The notes under the pieces are model-generated. The model saw only the letters and a list, made by a program, of their open reading frames with translations, did no database searches and was not told the origin of the DNA. Below, piece after piece: positions 43,501 through 55,289 of a DNA stretch of 64,000 nt. Made by a program: the position numbers and the translations under genes. How positions within the stretch are numbered: position 1 is the stretch's first letter; each line of letters begins with the position of its first letter. The stretch covers positions 1,030,040 through 1,094,039 of the forward strand of contig NW_003314274.1 of the NCBI RefSeq assembly GCF_000143415.4, given 5' to 3'. Source of the DNA: Selaginella moellendorffii. Its lineage: Eukaryota > Streptophyta > Lycopodiopsida > Selaginellales > Selaginellaceae.

Positions 43501-44993
43501 CTGGAAGACCTTCGTAAAATAGCCGAGTGTCTTCGTCATCCCATATAGGCTCCACGGATGCAGGTTCTTTTCCTGCAGGCGAAGAAGCCCCTTCTTCCCC
43601 CGCCGACAGGCGCGTTGTATGAGCATCCTCTGGCATCACAGGTGGTTGTATGTCCATCGCTTCGGCCAGTCTAAAGGTGTTTAGCAATACGGTAAATCCA
43701 CTAGTGTGATTGAATCGACTTACGAGGAAATACTCCGAAAGAGATGGTCGTATGACTTCCGCATTTTTTCGTAGGACGCAGCATTTTCCTCGCTAAGTTC
43801 CCCTTTAGCGTTGAGCATGCGGGCATTTTCGTGTTCGATCTGACGAAGGGCCTGAAAAGAAATGGGGAGCATGAACTCGTCGAAAATTAAATCCGATCGC
43901 AAAAGTTACCGCATGTTCGGACTGAAGGAGAAACACTGCAGAGTCGTAAAAGGATTGTATCATTTTCTTCAGCTGCTTCTTGTGATCCTGACTAGCGTTA
44001 ATCTCTTTGTAAAACTGCACGAAGCGAGGACGTTCCAGTCATTAGCTCGGAGTGATATTCCATACCTCCTCTTGGCCGTCAGGACCTCCCAGTGGGAGCC
44101 CGAGTAGAAACCTCCCTTGGCGTGTAAAAGCTACAAGCAACGACAGGTTTGTTTGCGTTGCCTCTCGATCTCGCAAGTGGTCACTGCTTGTAAGGTCCTT
44201 GACAATGCTAACGAAGATCCCAGCGTCTTCAGTAACCCCGCAGACGTAGAGCTCCATCAAAAGCTTGAGAGTACTTCGCTTTCTCATAGCCCGAGAGCTC
44301 CGATCACTGTCTAGCTCTTCGCCAGCCTTCCCCGGCAAGAACACTTTCAATAGACCTTGTACGAGGTTGGGAGCAAAGTCTTTGTACCTTTGATGAAGCA
44401 AAGAGCACACCTGGAACAGGGAGAGATAAGAAAAGCATACAGTGCTTGGTAACGCTAAGAATCGAGCAAGTTTACCTGGACAGCAGCATTGATGTCGGAG
44501 CTTTTAAGCTTGGCATCGCAAATGGACGTCACAGCCTCGGTCACAAACTTGCTCAAATTCACGGACTTGAGCTCCTCTAGTAACCCATCACGCTGCTCTT
44601 CATTGATCTGCTTGAGCTTCTTAATCACAGCGGTATTGCGTTTGATACTCGAGTCCAAAGTTCTAAGGAAACTTGCATCTGAAAAGGGAAAGAAGGAAAA
44701 AAAAAAATTCGAGAGATTGGTTCACCAACACTCTCACACATTACCAGGTCTATCCGGAGAAAAATTTGCACGACGCAGAGCTCGCTTGGCTTCTATTTGT
44801 TTCTTCATCTCTTCCAGCCGCGTGTGAGCTTCCTAAAGTCCCCAAACGAGCAGCAATCAGCCAACGATCGAGTAAAATCTCCCTCCGCGATAGTAGAAAA
44901 ACTCACCTCGTCCTCATCCTTGCCCTTCAGCTCGCGCCTAGTGTCTTCATCGGGAGCATCCCCCGGCCGCGCCATGGCACTCAGCTCCGCCAT
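40574..44993 (-). CDS. UPF2: nonsense-mediated decay factor UPF2
   Basis: Cytoplasmic scaffold that joins UPF3/exon-junction complexes to the UPF1 helicase. About 20 exons on the minus strand. The N-terminus (MAELSAMARPGDAPDEDTRR) is acidic and leads into a charged helix (EEMKKQIEAKRALRRAN), then three MIF4G regions: the first around 44660-44100 (NLSKFVTEAVTSICDAKLKS, DFAPNLVQGLLKVFLP), the second and third between about 43.0 and 41.5 kb (RRIVFMRFLGELYNYRLID, the latter typical of MIF4G). A Glu/Asp-rich block (about 41290-41140) precedes the UPF1-binding C-terminus, which ends near RLVLEYNEREEDERSGGTTQ with a Gly/Ser/Arg-rich tail. Some exon borders were not resolved. Confidence 0.92.
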
Positions 44994-46373
44994 TAGGGTT
45001 CTTCACAAACCATTAAATCACTCAAAATTAACAAAGCTAATTCATTTAATTAACAATAAAATTAAACTTTCTTAAACACCTATAAGTAAGAAATTAATAA
45101 AACCACAGAAAATTATTGTTTATCCATGCTTCAACCAATTTTACAATTATCAGCTATACGCACTTTTGTACGGGCAGCCATTTATGGAGATCTCTTTGCT
45201 ACAATTTTTTTTTTTATTTCGTCTGTCATAGAAATTATATAAATTATTGAGAGTTCACGTAATTATGGAGAACATTTACGCCGTGTATTTTTCAGCCCAA
45301 TCTTGTGAGCCCTCATGAAACAGCGTAGGCCATCCTGTTTTGCAACTCAAAAATGGTCTCCAAAACGCGGACGAGACTTGGTCTTTGGCAACTTGAGAAG
45401 TTTAGGATGTGTTGATTCTCGTCAGCTTTCGATATTTTCCATCTCTGGTCAACTGGAATTGAGCTGGAGTGTGAAGTAGTACCAGTTGTGGAGGATCTGG
45501 ATGCGCCGCTACTTGAGATTTTCAAGCTCCATGGACCACGGATTGCACCAAATCACTCAAAAAAAGAGTAGACGACATGGCCCTATGGCGGATCCCGCCC
45601 AAGCCCGCGGCCTGAGAGGTACAGGAATCCCAGCTGACCCGCTGTCGAGCGCTTGCACAGCGATGCACAGCGATGATTTTGCCACACATTTCTCGGGCCT
45701 GAGGCTGGCAACCAAGGCTTGGATCCTGACAACGAAGGGGAAAGAAAAAAAGCAAAAAGCCACCAAGCAAATCAGTGCCCCACAGTTGGCCACCATCAGT
45801 GGTAAAGAAGTCGAATGGATCGCACGACGAATACTCAGTGGGCCCTAAACATACCTCACAGGAAAAAAGGATGAAAAGCTTCAATAGCAATCTGATTGAT
45901 CAATCCTCTCTCTAGGCAAGCAAATTTTTCAAAGCTATACATAACTTATCTCAAACGAGCTTAAGAACATGGTCGCTTAAATACAAAGTTGATATGCTAA
46001 TGTGGAGGTGGATTTTTTGCTGCTGAGTTGACCTTCAGAAAATTCATGACCATGCAAGTTTTGAGAAAGTTTAAAGTTTTTTACAAAGTTTTATGGGCCC
46101 ATGGGAAAATCCTAGTTTAAAGTGTGGCCAATGGTTTTTGTCACAAGGGTTTTGGCACTTTGTCTCCATCACTATTGCAGCTTTGTAGCTACAATAGAAG
46201 CCATACCTCTATAGCAATCAAAAGGTGATTTCCAGGTCCAGCCCCAAAACTGGAAGAGGAAGATTACTTAAAAGCTCTTGCTGGGACCTGTATACATAGA
46301 TTCAACGCAAGAGATCAGATTAAACACAATCAAATTAATATCACGATGCTTAAATCTAAACCATAATCAAATT
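44994..46373. other. intergenic, no supported gene
   Basis: AT-rich near 45000-45300. Minus-strand frames at 45313-45525 and 45522-45890 are open but carry no motif that I recognise, so they are left uncalled. Confidence 0.4.
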
Positions 46374-47876
46374 TCAAATCCAGCTGGTCTCCATCAAGCT
46401 CACAAACGTTTTCATGTCACGCTCGGGCAGCCCATGCACCAGTTCGAATCCCTTGCGCGACTCCCCGTGGGGTAGAAACAGTGCCACCTCCGCCTCTGGC
46501 AAGCTGGCTGGCGCAGTGAAGAGCGGTGTGCCCCACCCAAAGTCAGTCGTGTGGAATGCCAGCCTTGACCACGTTGTTATGACCAGCGTTGACTCCAAGC
46601 TCGGCCGTAGCCTTGTCTGCTCGAAGAAATCGATCACGGAGCGAAGATAAGCATTGTCGATCTTGGCGATCGCCGCGCGAATGAGCTCGATGGCGTGAGA
46701 GAGCGATCCCTGCAACAAATCCTCCACGCTAGTGAGAGCGCAAGTGAGGAGGATTCCATTCCCGACGTAGCCTCGCGGGAGTGCGGGCGAGAGCCTGTTC
46801 CTGGCGTCCACCGCGAAGAGGAGCTTCGTTTGCCTGCTCGAGAGACGATCACTGCTCGTCGCCATGGTTCTACACTTCCACACCAGCGCCGTGAAAGCCT
46901 CGAAGCTACTGCACTTGTCCAGAACTCCCTCCCGGAGGATGGCTTCCTTGAGAGAGCTCAGCTTCTTCTCATCGAAGGCGATGGACTTGAAGACGAGCTC
47001 GCTCTTCTCGGCCGGTTGATCGCTGGGTGGCTGATCCACCTCCAGGAACTCCGGATGCGGGAATTCGATCTGGAGTGGGTTTCTGGCTCGGAGGGAGCTC
47101 CTGTCAAGGCACGGAGGGACCGAGAGAGGAACCCCTCGAGCAAGCTCCGACCACGAGTTTACAAATTCCATAGCGGCTATACCATCGAAAATTGCGTGGT
47201 TTAGAGACAGGCCGAGAACGAATCCCCCGCACTGGAATCTGGTCACCTGGAGGAGAGATCGTGAATTGCAAAAAACGAATTTTTCCTTCTTTTTTAAAAT
47301 GAGAGAAGATGTATGGTGTACCTGGGCGACCAGCGGAGGAATGTCGAGCACGCTCTTTGCACCAGGAACGCTGTAGACGAATTGCCTTAGATTTGCATCC
47401 AGGCCTTGCCCGAGCTTCGAGTCCTTGACAAACTGCTCAAGCGAGACATTTGCATCGGCCTCGACAAACAAAGCACCTTGGTCGTTGCACAAAACTTCCA
47501 GCTTCATGTCCCGGCTCAAAGCCAGCCTTCCTGCAAGGGGGTAGTACAAAATGAGAATTTCCTCCAGTGACTTCTTGACAACATCCACAGGATCTCGTGG
47601 AGCTGCAGGACAATCGTCAGCATCCAAAACTCGAGAATTATCATCACGAGTGGTACCTTGCTGGAGCTCGGATGATCCCGATCCTTTGTAGAAATAGACG
47701 GTTTGCATGATAACAGCCAAGTTCTGGTCCAAGTTCGTGAGGAAGTAGCGTTCATCCTTGTGTTGCGCGGAGCTTGACTTTGCGGGAGGAACCAGAATTG
47801 GCTCGTGGGTATTCACCACGCAGCACGAGGACTTAACTCCCTGCTGCTGCTGCTGCTGTGGCTCTTCCACGCCCAT
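46374..47876 (-). CDS. BAHD acyltransferase
   Basis: Acyl-CoA-dependent transferase of plant specialised metabolism (HCT/HHT-like branch). The start at 47876 opens MGVEEPQQQQQQGVKSSCCV; KSSCCVV is the usual BAHD N-terminus, with a local polyglutamine insertion from CAG codons. The catalytic HxxxD is NHAIFDG and the structural motif is DFGWG (TDFGWGTPLF); both are intact. Other landmarks: LYYPLAGRLALS, CSSFEAFTALVW, VDARNRLSPALPRGYVGN. Two in-frame introns are likely: 47247-47321 (75 bp) and a 54-bp one near 47602-47655; each is a multiple of three and without stops, so the reading frame runs through. The protein would be about 457 residues after splicing, normal for the family. Substrate unknown. 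Confidence 0.9.
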   Translation of the reverse strand: MGVEEPQQQQQQGVKSSCCVVNTHEPILVPPAKSSSAQHKDERYFLTNLDQNLAVIMQTVYFYKGSGSSELQQGTTRDDNSRVLDADDCPAAPRDPVDVVKKSLEEILILYYPLAGRLALSRDMKLEVLCNDQGALFVEADANVSLEQFVKDSKLGQGLDANLRQFVYSVPGAKSVLDIPPLVAQVHHTSSLILKKKEKFVFCNSRSLLQVTRFQCGGFVLGLSLNHAIFDGIAAMEFVNSWSELARGVPLSVPPCLDRSSLRARNPLQIEFPHPEFLEVDQPPSDQPAEKSELVFKSIAFDEKKLSSLKEAILREGVLDKCSSFEAFTALVWKCRTMATSSDRLSSRQTKLLFAVDARNRLSPALPRGYVGNGILLTCALTSVEDLLQGSLSHAIELIRAAIAKIDNAYLRSVIDFFEQTRLRPSLESTLVITTWSRLAFHTTDFGWGTPLFTAPASLPEAEVALFLPHGESRKGFELVHGLPERDMKTFVSLMETSWI

Positions 47877-48909
47877 TCTTGGCAAAAGAGATCGATGATC
47901 GTGGAACAGCTTAAAGGACACTGCCGCTCTGCACGGTTCTAGCTCAGCCTTGGACAATCCAGCAGGCTTTTATCTCCAGACTTCTATGCAGCCTGCACCA
48001 CCATTGCCAGTTTAAAAGCATCAGTACACAGGGAAGTTTCAGTGGCGAAGAGCATTTATTTCTAACGTGATCATCCAACAAACTTACCAGCAAAATGAAT
48101 TCATTTGACAGCTCGAAGCGAACCAAAAGAACAAGATGAGGAAGCACCGAAAGAAGAGAAGAAAAAAAAAGAAGAAATCGTACTTTGTTGACACTCCACC
48201 ACCAAAGAATCGGCTTTGTCTCGATTCTCAATGGTGGATTCCTGAGCAAAGAGCCGGACGGATAGCTTTAGAATGTTACATGTAACTTAAAAGCAGCCCC
48301 ACACCACACCAAAGATAAAGACTTTGGAAGAAGTTCTCTCTTTTTTCTTTTCAATCATGTTTGCAGCCGCGGCGAAATACAGGTAGAAAACAACAGGAGT
48401 GGAAGAAAAATGAAACCAAAGAAGCATCCATGGAGTCCAAATTTCTCGATGGGCAAGATCGTGCATTCCAATGAGATTGAGATTGTAGCTAGCTAGATAT
48501 GGATCTAGGAACCCTAATCGCGATTTCTTACCTGGAAGAGAGCCCTGGGCTGGGCGCTAATTAGTGTGCGAAGAACCCTAGGACCACTGCCTTTATCTGG
48601 TTGGTGGTCCACTTTGAATGCAACCCAATAAACCCTAAAGTTTCAAAACATTTTTCCCGCCAGATAACGTTGAATCTCAGTCGTCCATCGCGCGCTGGCG
48701 TGATAGGAATAGGTGCGGGAGTTCTAGGGTTTTCGCGCTCTTGTATGGCGGGGAATGGGAGACCATGATGCGCGGCAGAGGATTTTGATGCGCGGTGGGC
48801 GCTGGCATTGGCGCAATGTAGGCCACAGGCAGGACGTCTTGCCAGATTTTGAGGCACAGCCTTAGATTTTGGGCAGAGCGGCTGGGCAGTCTCGATTTGC
48901 TTCCAAGAC

Positions 48910-50594
48910 ATGTAAGTTCTCTCAATGCTGCAGGCCTGACGCTTGCGCTGTGATCGATGGAATTGTTTTGCTTCATAGGGATAATTGTAAGGATTTTGTG
49001 ATTAACGAGTTCGAGAAGAAGAGTGCCGCGTTGGTGGACTACCTCAACTCGTTAGAATGCGCTTACGAGCGGCTGAGATTGGAGGCCGAGAGGCAAAAGC
49101 TGGACTGCGAGCACAGAGAGGCTCAACTGAAACGAGAGAAGGCGGAGCTCAAGTATATGCTTGAATCGGCCTTGGAAAGAGATCGCAGGTTGGAGCATGA
49201 CAAGTGCGTTCTTCTCAAGGAGAAAGAGCGGCTTTTGGAAAGAATCCAGGTAAGAGCTCTTTTGCTTTCGGGAGTCTTACCTACTTTTTTATTTCTATTA
49301 CCTTGGAACAGGAACTGGAAGCTAGGATTGATGAGTTGCAACGAGAAATGCATAGAAGAGAAGAGCTTTACCAGTACCGAAAGAAGAGAGACGAGAAGGC
49401 GAGAAGGAAACTCGACATCGAGAACAAAGCTTTGAAGAAGAAGGCGACAGTGGGCTGGATGCTCGGAAGCTTGTGTGGTAAGCACATCCTGGGCATGGTA
49501 ACCAAGGGGAGGATAAAATACTTTGGGACAGTGGACGTGGTCGGGTGAGAGGCGGTCCGCTGATGGACTTCTGTCGAAACTTGCAGAGGTCTACCTCGAG
49601 GGCGGAGCAGACGGTGGAACTCTGCCATTGATCTTGATGCTTCGGAAGCTACAGAAAGATTTGGAACGCGAGACTGTCAGCTGCGACGCCGGCCTCAAAG
49701 TCAGTACAGATTCTTTGAAGCGAGAAGTAAACAAGTTGTTGCGTAGTACCTCCGGATCGAGATCACCACGGGTGGAAGTTAGAATACAGGTGAGTGGAAA
49801 AAAAAAGCTTTTTGTGTAGGACCGACCGACTGAAACGTTTCTTTACAGGACCACCACTCTCGACCGGGGTCCCCAGATGATATAGGAGACCACAGAAGGA
49901 AGCCGTGCAGAAGCGTGTCGCCGAAAGGCCGGAGTCCTTCGTGCACGAGAAGTCCGTTCTGCCCGAGGCCGCCAAGTCCTTTCTCACAGAGAACGCGGAG
50001 TCCGATGGTATCACCACGGAGCACAGTGTCACCCAGAGGCAAGAGCCCGATGTCTCCCAGGGACAGAAGCCCGCTCTCGCAACGATGCCGGAGCCCCTAC
50101 TCGCCGCGAGCCAGGAGCATGTCGCGGAGTCCATCGCCGCTGTCGCCTTGCTCGTAAGTTCATCTCTAGTCCTTGCTTGCCTGTTAAACTCACATAACAA
50201 TGTCTCTCTTCTTTGGATTAACAGTCACAAAACCAAGTCCAGGTCCCCTTCACCTTGCACGACATTGACAGTGAACTTTGATTCCGATATGCCAGAAGAA
50301 CCGGTCGGCCACTATCGATGCACGTCTCAACCGGGCGTCGGGCACGTTGACACGGTGGAGATATCGCGGGACGAGTGTAGGAAGAAGAACTGGGCCGAGA
50401 TTAAAGTGATCAAGGAACCGGACGAGGGAGGGACGGACATAAAACACATGCTTTCCAACATCGAGGCCAACATCAATTACCTGCTGGATTCGGAGAGGAA
50501 GAGGAGGTGGAGGGAGTCGCAGTTTAGGAACATAGGCTATTCTCCTCGATCAAGGACGGTAAGGGACTGCTGCAAGCCAAGAGTTAAGCATTGA
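48910..50594 (+). CDS. coiled-coil protein with SP/RSP-repeat tail, unknown
   Basis: Spliced gene that I do not recognise. The likely start codon is itself split by an intron: AT at 48910-48911, gtaagt...tag, then G at 48979, giving MDNCKDFVINEFEKKSAALV. Exons 2-3 (48979-49249, from 49312) encode a long charged coiled coil (residues about 15-140, rich in EAERQKLD and ELEARIDELQRE heptads). A middle domain follows (VYLEGGADGGTLPLILMLRK). The exon around 49850-50157 encodes a Ser-Pro/Arg repeat region (SPFSQRTRSPMVSPR and the like), which could be a kinase target or bind microtubules or RNA. The last exon is acidic then basic and ends CCKPRVKH. Role unknown; a cytoskeletal or signalling scaffold is only a guess. 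Confidence 0.7.
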
Positions 50595-51905
50595 TGTGGA
50601 GAACAAAAGGGGGATTTTCAGAGGAGGTGCGGTTGAGTTGATCGTGAGAGAACACTTTTCTTTTTGTGACTTTGGGGAAGCGAGCTGTGGGGACACCCTC
50701 CATTTGTGAAATTGTCTAGCAGTTACAGCAGCGGCAGCGAACACAGCAGGTTTTTTTTTTCTTCGTGATGGAGAGCGTAGAAAAACACATCTTTTTTATG
50801 GTTAGTTTAGGGTGGTTAATTAATTTTTACTTAGTCAGGTGATTAACATAAATGCATACTTATAAAATCTTTTTTTAATCAAAATTTAGTATATTTTTAA
50901 TTACAATACTGAATAACAACAGTTTCTATCTTAGCCTCAATTGCTATTAAGAGCAATGTTGTTATAACTTCTTCTCTATGGGCTGCTTAGTTAGGTTCTT
51001 GGCTATGGCTTGCTTGTGCGGTACACAGTCTTTTAGATTTACGACAACTCAAAAGTTGGTTGGGCATCAAAATCAATGGTGGGCAACAAAATAGTCTTTA
51101 AAGTACAAGATAGTCATTTCTCAATATCGGTCCACAAATACCTAGGACTACTGTAACAGTAAAAAATTAGTTACTACTATATAGTTGGTAACCAATTTGT
51201 ATTCAAATATATAAATCTATATGCAACAACCTAAAAATTACTCTCTCCTATATCTACTTCAAATGAACTATATAGAAAATTATACATACTTTTATTCTCA
51301 AAATGCATATTAGAAACCACTCCTAGACTAATTGCTAAATAGCACATTTAGAAATTAACAAATAACTATGTGTGAAACCACTTCTGTTGTGGTCCCAACT
51401 TTATGATAAAAAAACCATTCTCAAAACCACAAAAGTTTCCATCACAGCCACGTAGTTTTACAACTGGTTATATACAAAAAAAAAGACCATATTGACAGCT
51501 AGCTGTGTCTGGAACAGTCTTCTGAAAGTGTGCTGCATTGAGATTGCCCAAACAAGGCCTTCTCAGGACCACAGTATTTGCAAATCAAAACTTGTTCTGT
51601 CATTGGAGATACTCTGTGCCAATAACAACCAATTCACATGTGAAGTTCCATCAGTTCCTCCAGGTCTTCGTGTTCTTAATTTAAGCAGCATCGTGTTGAG
51701 CAACAACAGCAAAAGCATCTGTTCTAAGAACTCATCGCTTGAATCTCTGGTAACAATCGATGACCTTTTAAAACATATTTGCACACGTTATGCACATCAC
51801 ATTTCCTTTTTCCTGTGATGGCCAAGCATTCAATTACGATGTCGCGCAAGCCACATGCAAAGGTCTAGATCCCAAGAGCACTCACAAGTAATATCTATGC
51901 AAGAG
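50595..51905. other. AT-rich intergenic sequence
   Basis: Includes the 3' flank of the coiled-coil gene. The frame at 51492-51818 has a short LRR-like piece (TCEVPSVPPGLRVLNLSSIV) but no gene context; nothing is called. Confidence 0.4.
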
Positions 51906-54900
51906 CTAAATTTCATCCAGCTTCCACTCCGTGCAGGGATGTGATAGCCTTATTTCAAAGCTTTTCCATCTGTAATGAATTCTCCGGGTGTGAGATGAGC
52001 ACTTTGGGCCCGGGACAATCCTCGCACTGGACAGTGTCCCCCTCTCCCACGCGATGTCCACACTTGTGTCACCTCTCGCTCGTAGCCCAGTTACGGCGCC
52101 AGAAATCCAGACTTCGGGTAGCGACGGAAGGAGATAAATGTTCGTTTCATCACTCTGGAGTAGCATCTCAGCTATAGCTGCAGTAAATCTGTCGAGAAGG
52201 AAAAAGTGTTGCCAGAAGATAAAGAAATCTAAAAGCAGAGAGCTTGTTCTTACCCAAAGTTCCCATCAATCTGGAAAGGTGGATGAGCATTAAAAAGATT
52301 TCCATACAGTCCACCACCGTCCAGACGCTCTGTTGTCTGAGTGGCGTCCATCAGTGTAAACATCCTCTTGACTACGCGGTATGCATTCTGTGCGCTCCAC
52401 AGTCGAGACCACAGTGCAATCTTCCAGGCCATTGACCACCCAGGCCCAACGTCGCCTGGCAAACAAAAAAAAGAAGTTTTCGTTCCCTCAAACCAGCTCG
52501 AGGGGGGAAAATGAAAGAAAAATACGTACCTCTTACGTACATGCTACGAACAGCAGCTTGGCAAAGCTCGGGAGTGCTCTCAATCGAGATGGAGTGGCCG
52601 GGATACAATCCAAACAGGTGTGACATGTGTCTGTGATTCACATCCGGGTCTTGAAAGTCTTTTGCCTGGATAGCATACCAAGTTTCAAAACAAGCTTCAT
52701 GCTTGGAAAACTCGAGGGACATACCCATTCCATCAGTAGACCGCTTGAACTTATCTCTGGAGGAAACAAGTTCTCTGTAGCGTGCTTCAGGTTGGCTGTG
52801 AACTGTGAGTTCGGCTCCTGGAGTATCTGAGAATTCACATGAACTTGAAGCTGGAGACAATGAAGGATTTAATGAAGGTATGAACTTACAGTTGCAGCTG
52901 AAGAAGTGGCATCAAAGACTGCTCGAATGATAGCCATGTCCATAGCACTCGCATAGCTCACTGACGCCTCTTTTCCATCCGGCGCTATAAACACATGCTC
53001 TGGAGACGTCGAGGGATTAGTCACAAGCATTCCATGGTTATCTCCAGTGAGCCAATCAAAGAGAAACTGTGCACAGCCAGTGAGCAATGGATATGCCTTG
53101 CTGCGAAGAAACTCCTGAAGCAAACAGAGCCAAGTTAATAGTTCTCCAAATCCAAGACAAAAATGAAAAGTGGAAAGATCGCAACCATGTCCAGAGAGAA
53201 TCGATAGTGCTCCCATAAATGCAAGCATAACCAAGCTCCACCCATGGGAAAGAGAGCATAGACAGGGTCACCACCAATTGGTGCTGTTTGCACCCATATA
53301 TCTGCGTTGTGATGTGTAACCCAGCCTCTCATGTTGTAATTCACCTGAAAGTTTTTGTCACCCCTTGCTTAGTTTATGCCAGTAGAAAACTCATTCATAC
53401 CTTAGCTGTGTGACTACCATTGATTGCCATTGAGGACACGAAATCAAATAGTGGCTCATGACACTCAGCAAGATTGCACACCTCAGCTGGCCAGTAGTTC
53501 ATCTCCAGATTGATGTTTAGATGTGGAACACATCTGCAAAAACGAAAAGAAAGAGTAAGTGAAACTTGTAAAAAGTATTGAATTTGATCTACTTGTTCAC
53601 CTCCATGCAGGCTTCAAATCCTTGTTCCAAATACCTTGAAGGTTGGCAACGAAAGTTCCAGGTCTCGAAGAAGATATAAGCAAATAGCGTCCAAACTGGA
53701 AGAGCAGCACTACCATTGCAGGATCTTCATTGCTTGCAAAAGCCTGGATTCTTTCCTGTGTTGACATACTTGTAGAGCTCACAACTGAATTTTCTCTGCT
53801 TTTTTTGTTGATCTGCAGTGAAACCCGGTGGAATAGAGCTTGGTAATCTTTCAAGTGAGCAGCATAAAGTTTCTTGTATGATAAAGCTTCCACCAACTTC
53901 AATGTCGCCAAAGACGCTGCAACAGGGTCTTTGCCAGTAGAAGTTGGATCTTTGAAAGGACCATCGAAGGAAGAACTTGCCGCTAGCACAAGCATCGCCC
54001 AGTCCACATTCTCGACTCTAACTTGTTGAATTCCGAGCTTTGTGATCACCGAGCCAGCACCACTGCTCGTTCTAACTTCCATCACAGCAGCAAAGCTCAT
54101 GCCAGTCTTTTGGTCGCTTTCACATCGAGGAGAGGATAATGTTGGTTCCTCGACGTGAAGCGGACACTGGCCTTGCACGACGATGAAGTTGGAGTCTTTT
54201 ACGTATGCATTGGTCTGAAGAGGACTGTCCAAAGTTGCGGAGAAGCTGACAGCACCGGCTTTGGATGAAGTTATCCTGATCACGATAACCTGGTGAGGAT
54301 AGCTCGCAAAAACTTCCCTTGTGTAGTTTATGCCGCCAACGGCATAGCTGACCGAGACGAGAGCAGTGTTTAAGTCGAGCTGCCTGTGATAGCTTTGAGC
54401 GTCATACGTGGCGTGAGACGCTCCAAAATCGAGCTTTATATCACCGAGGGGCTGATAAACCTGGGGAAAAAAAGAAAGTCCTCGAGCTTTCAAGTGAGAA
54501 GTGAAGTTACCTCTGTGTATGGACCAAGCATTTCCTTGGACAAGTCCGAAGCCTCGGCATATTTTTCGTCCCAAACCAGCTGACGAACTTTGGGAAGAAC
54601 TTGCACGGCATTGGGATTGTTCCAGTCTCTCGGACCACCAGACCAAAGTGTATCTTCTGCGCAAGATGAGAACATAAATCCATGCTACAAGTATATGTTT
54701 CTAAAGAGTCCATAGAAACATATGAACTTTTAGAAAGTGGATGCATTCACACAATTCAAGAGGAAATAGCAGTGCACAAGTAGCACAAAACCCTATGAAT
54801 CCAGACGTTATCACGTACCATTGAGCTGGATGAGGTCGGACGATGATCCTCCAAACACCATAGCTCCCAATCGCCCATTCCCAACAGGTAGTGCTTCCAC

Positions 54901-54966
54901 CCAATACCTGGCGGGATCGAAGAAATCCACGCTTAGGAGCTCCTCCATTGAACTCTCCGTCTCCAT
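51906..54966 (-). CDS. alpha-L-fucosidase 2, glycoside hydrolase family 95
   Basis: GH95 alpha-1,2-L-fucosidase, which in plants trims fucose from xyloglucan and related wall polysaccharides. About eleven exons on the minus strand. The chosen start (54966) gives METESSMEELLSVDFFDPAR, leading to YWVEALPVGNGRLGAMVFGG and LWSGGPRDWNNPNA. A longer frame reaches an ATG at 55116 or beyond; a signal peptide is not obvious in either. Middle: PLGDIKLDFG, YTREVFASYPHQVIVIRI. Catalytic region: NLQGIWN, HLNINLEMNYWPAE, TNPSTSPEH, GDNHGM, NHRHMSHLFGLYPG, and FQIDGNFGFTAAIAEMLLQS with the conserved Asp. The C-terminal beta domain ends in WKLDEI. The exons look intact; the region after GDTSVDIAWERG has drifted from other GH95 members. 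Confidence 0.87.
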
Positions 54967-55289
54967 CGCCGTGACAATGACGCGCCCTAGTGTCACGCAA
55001 AATGACTGCCATTGCCAGCATTTGTCTCTTAGCGCTCTCTTTTCAAAATGAGATTCCCGGCAACACGGCAATAGATCAAAGATTTGCCTGCTCAGGCTGG
55101 AATCAAATTCATCCATGCATTTGAGGAAGAACCAGGTAAAAATTCTTCCATTGTTCTTAGAACTATTTCCTTTCTCCATTTCGGTGTTTCACATATCGGG
55201 GATCCAAGCTCGCAAGCACAGTAGCGATGGCCAGCTCAATCACTCGAATCTGAACTTCTCGTGTGGGAGTTACGTGGATAACAAGACGA

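Noticed and set aside
45522-45890. Minus-strand open frame of 122 codons with a hydrophobic start
   Set aside because: No family motif, no promoter signal, and composition like the surrounding intergenic DNA.
51492-51818. A possible LRR gene from the piece PSVPPGLRVLNLSS
   Set aside because: Only one partial repeat with no kinase, signal peptide or further LRR nearby.
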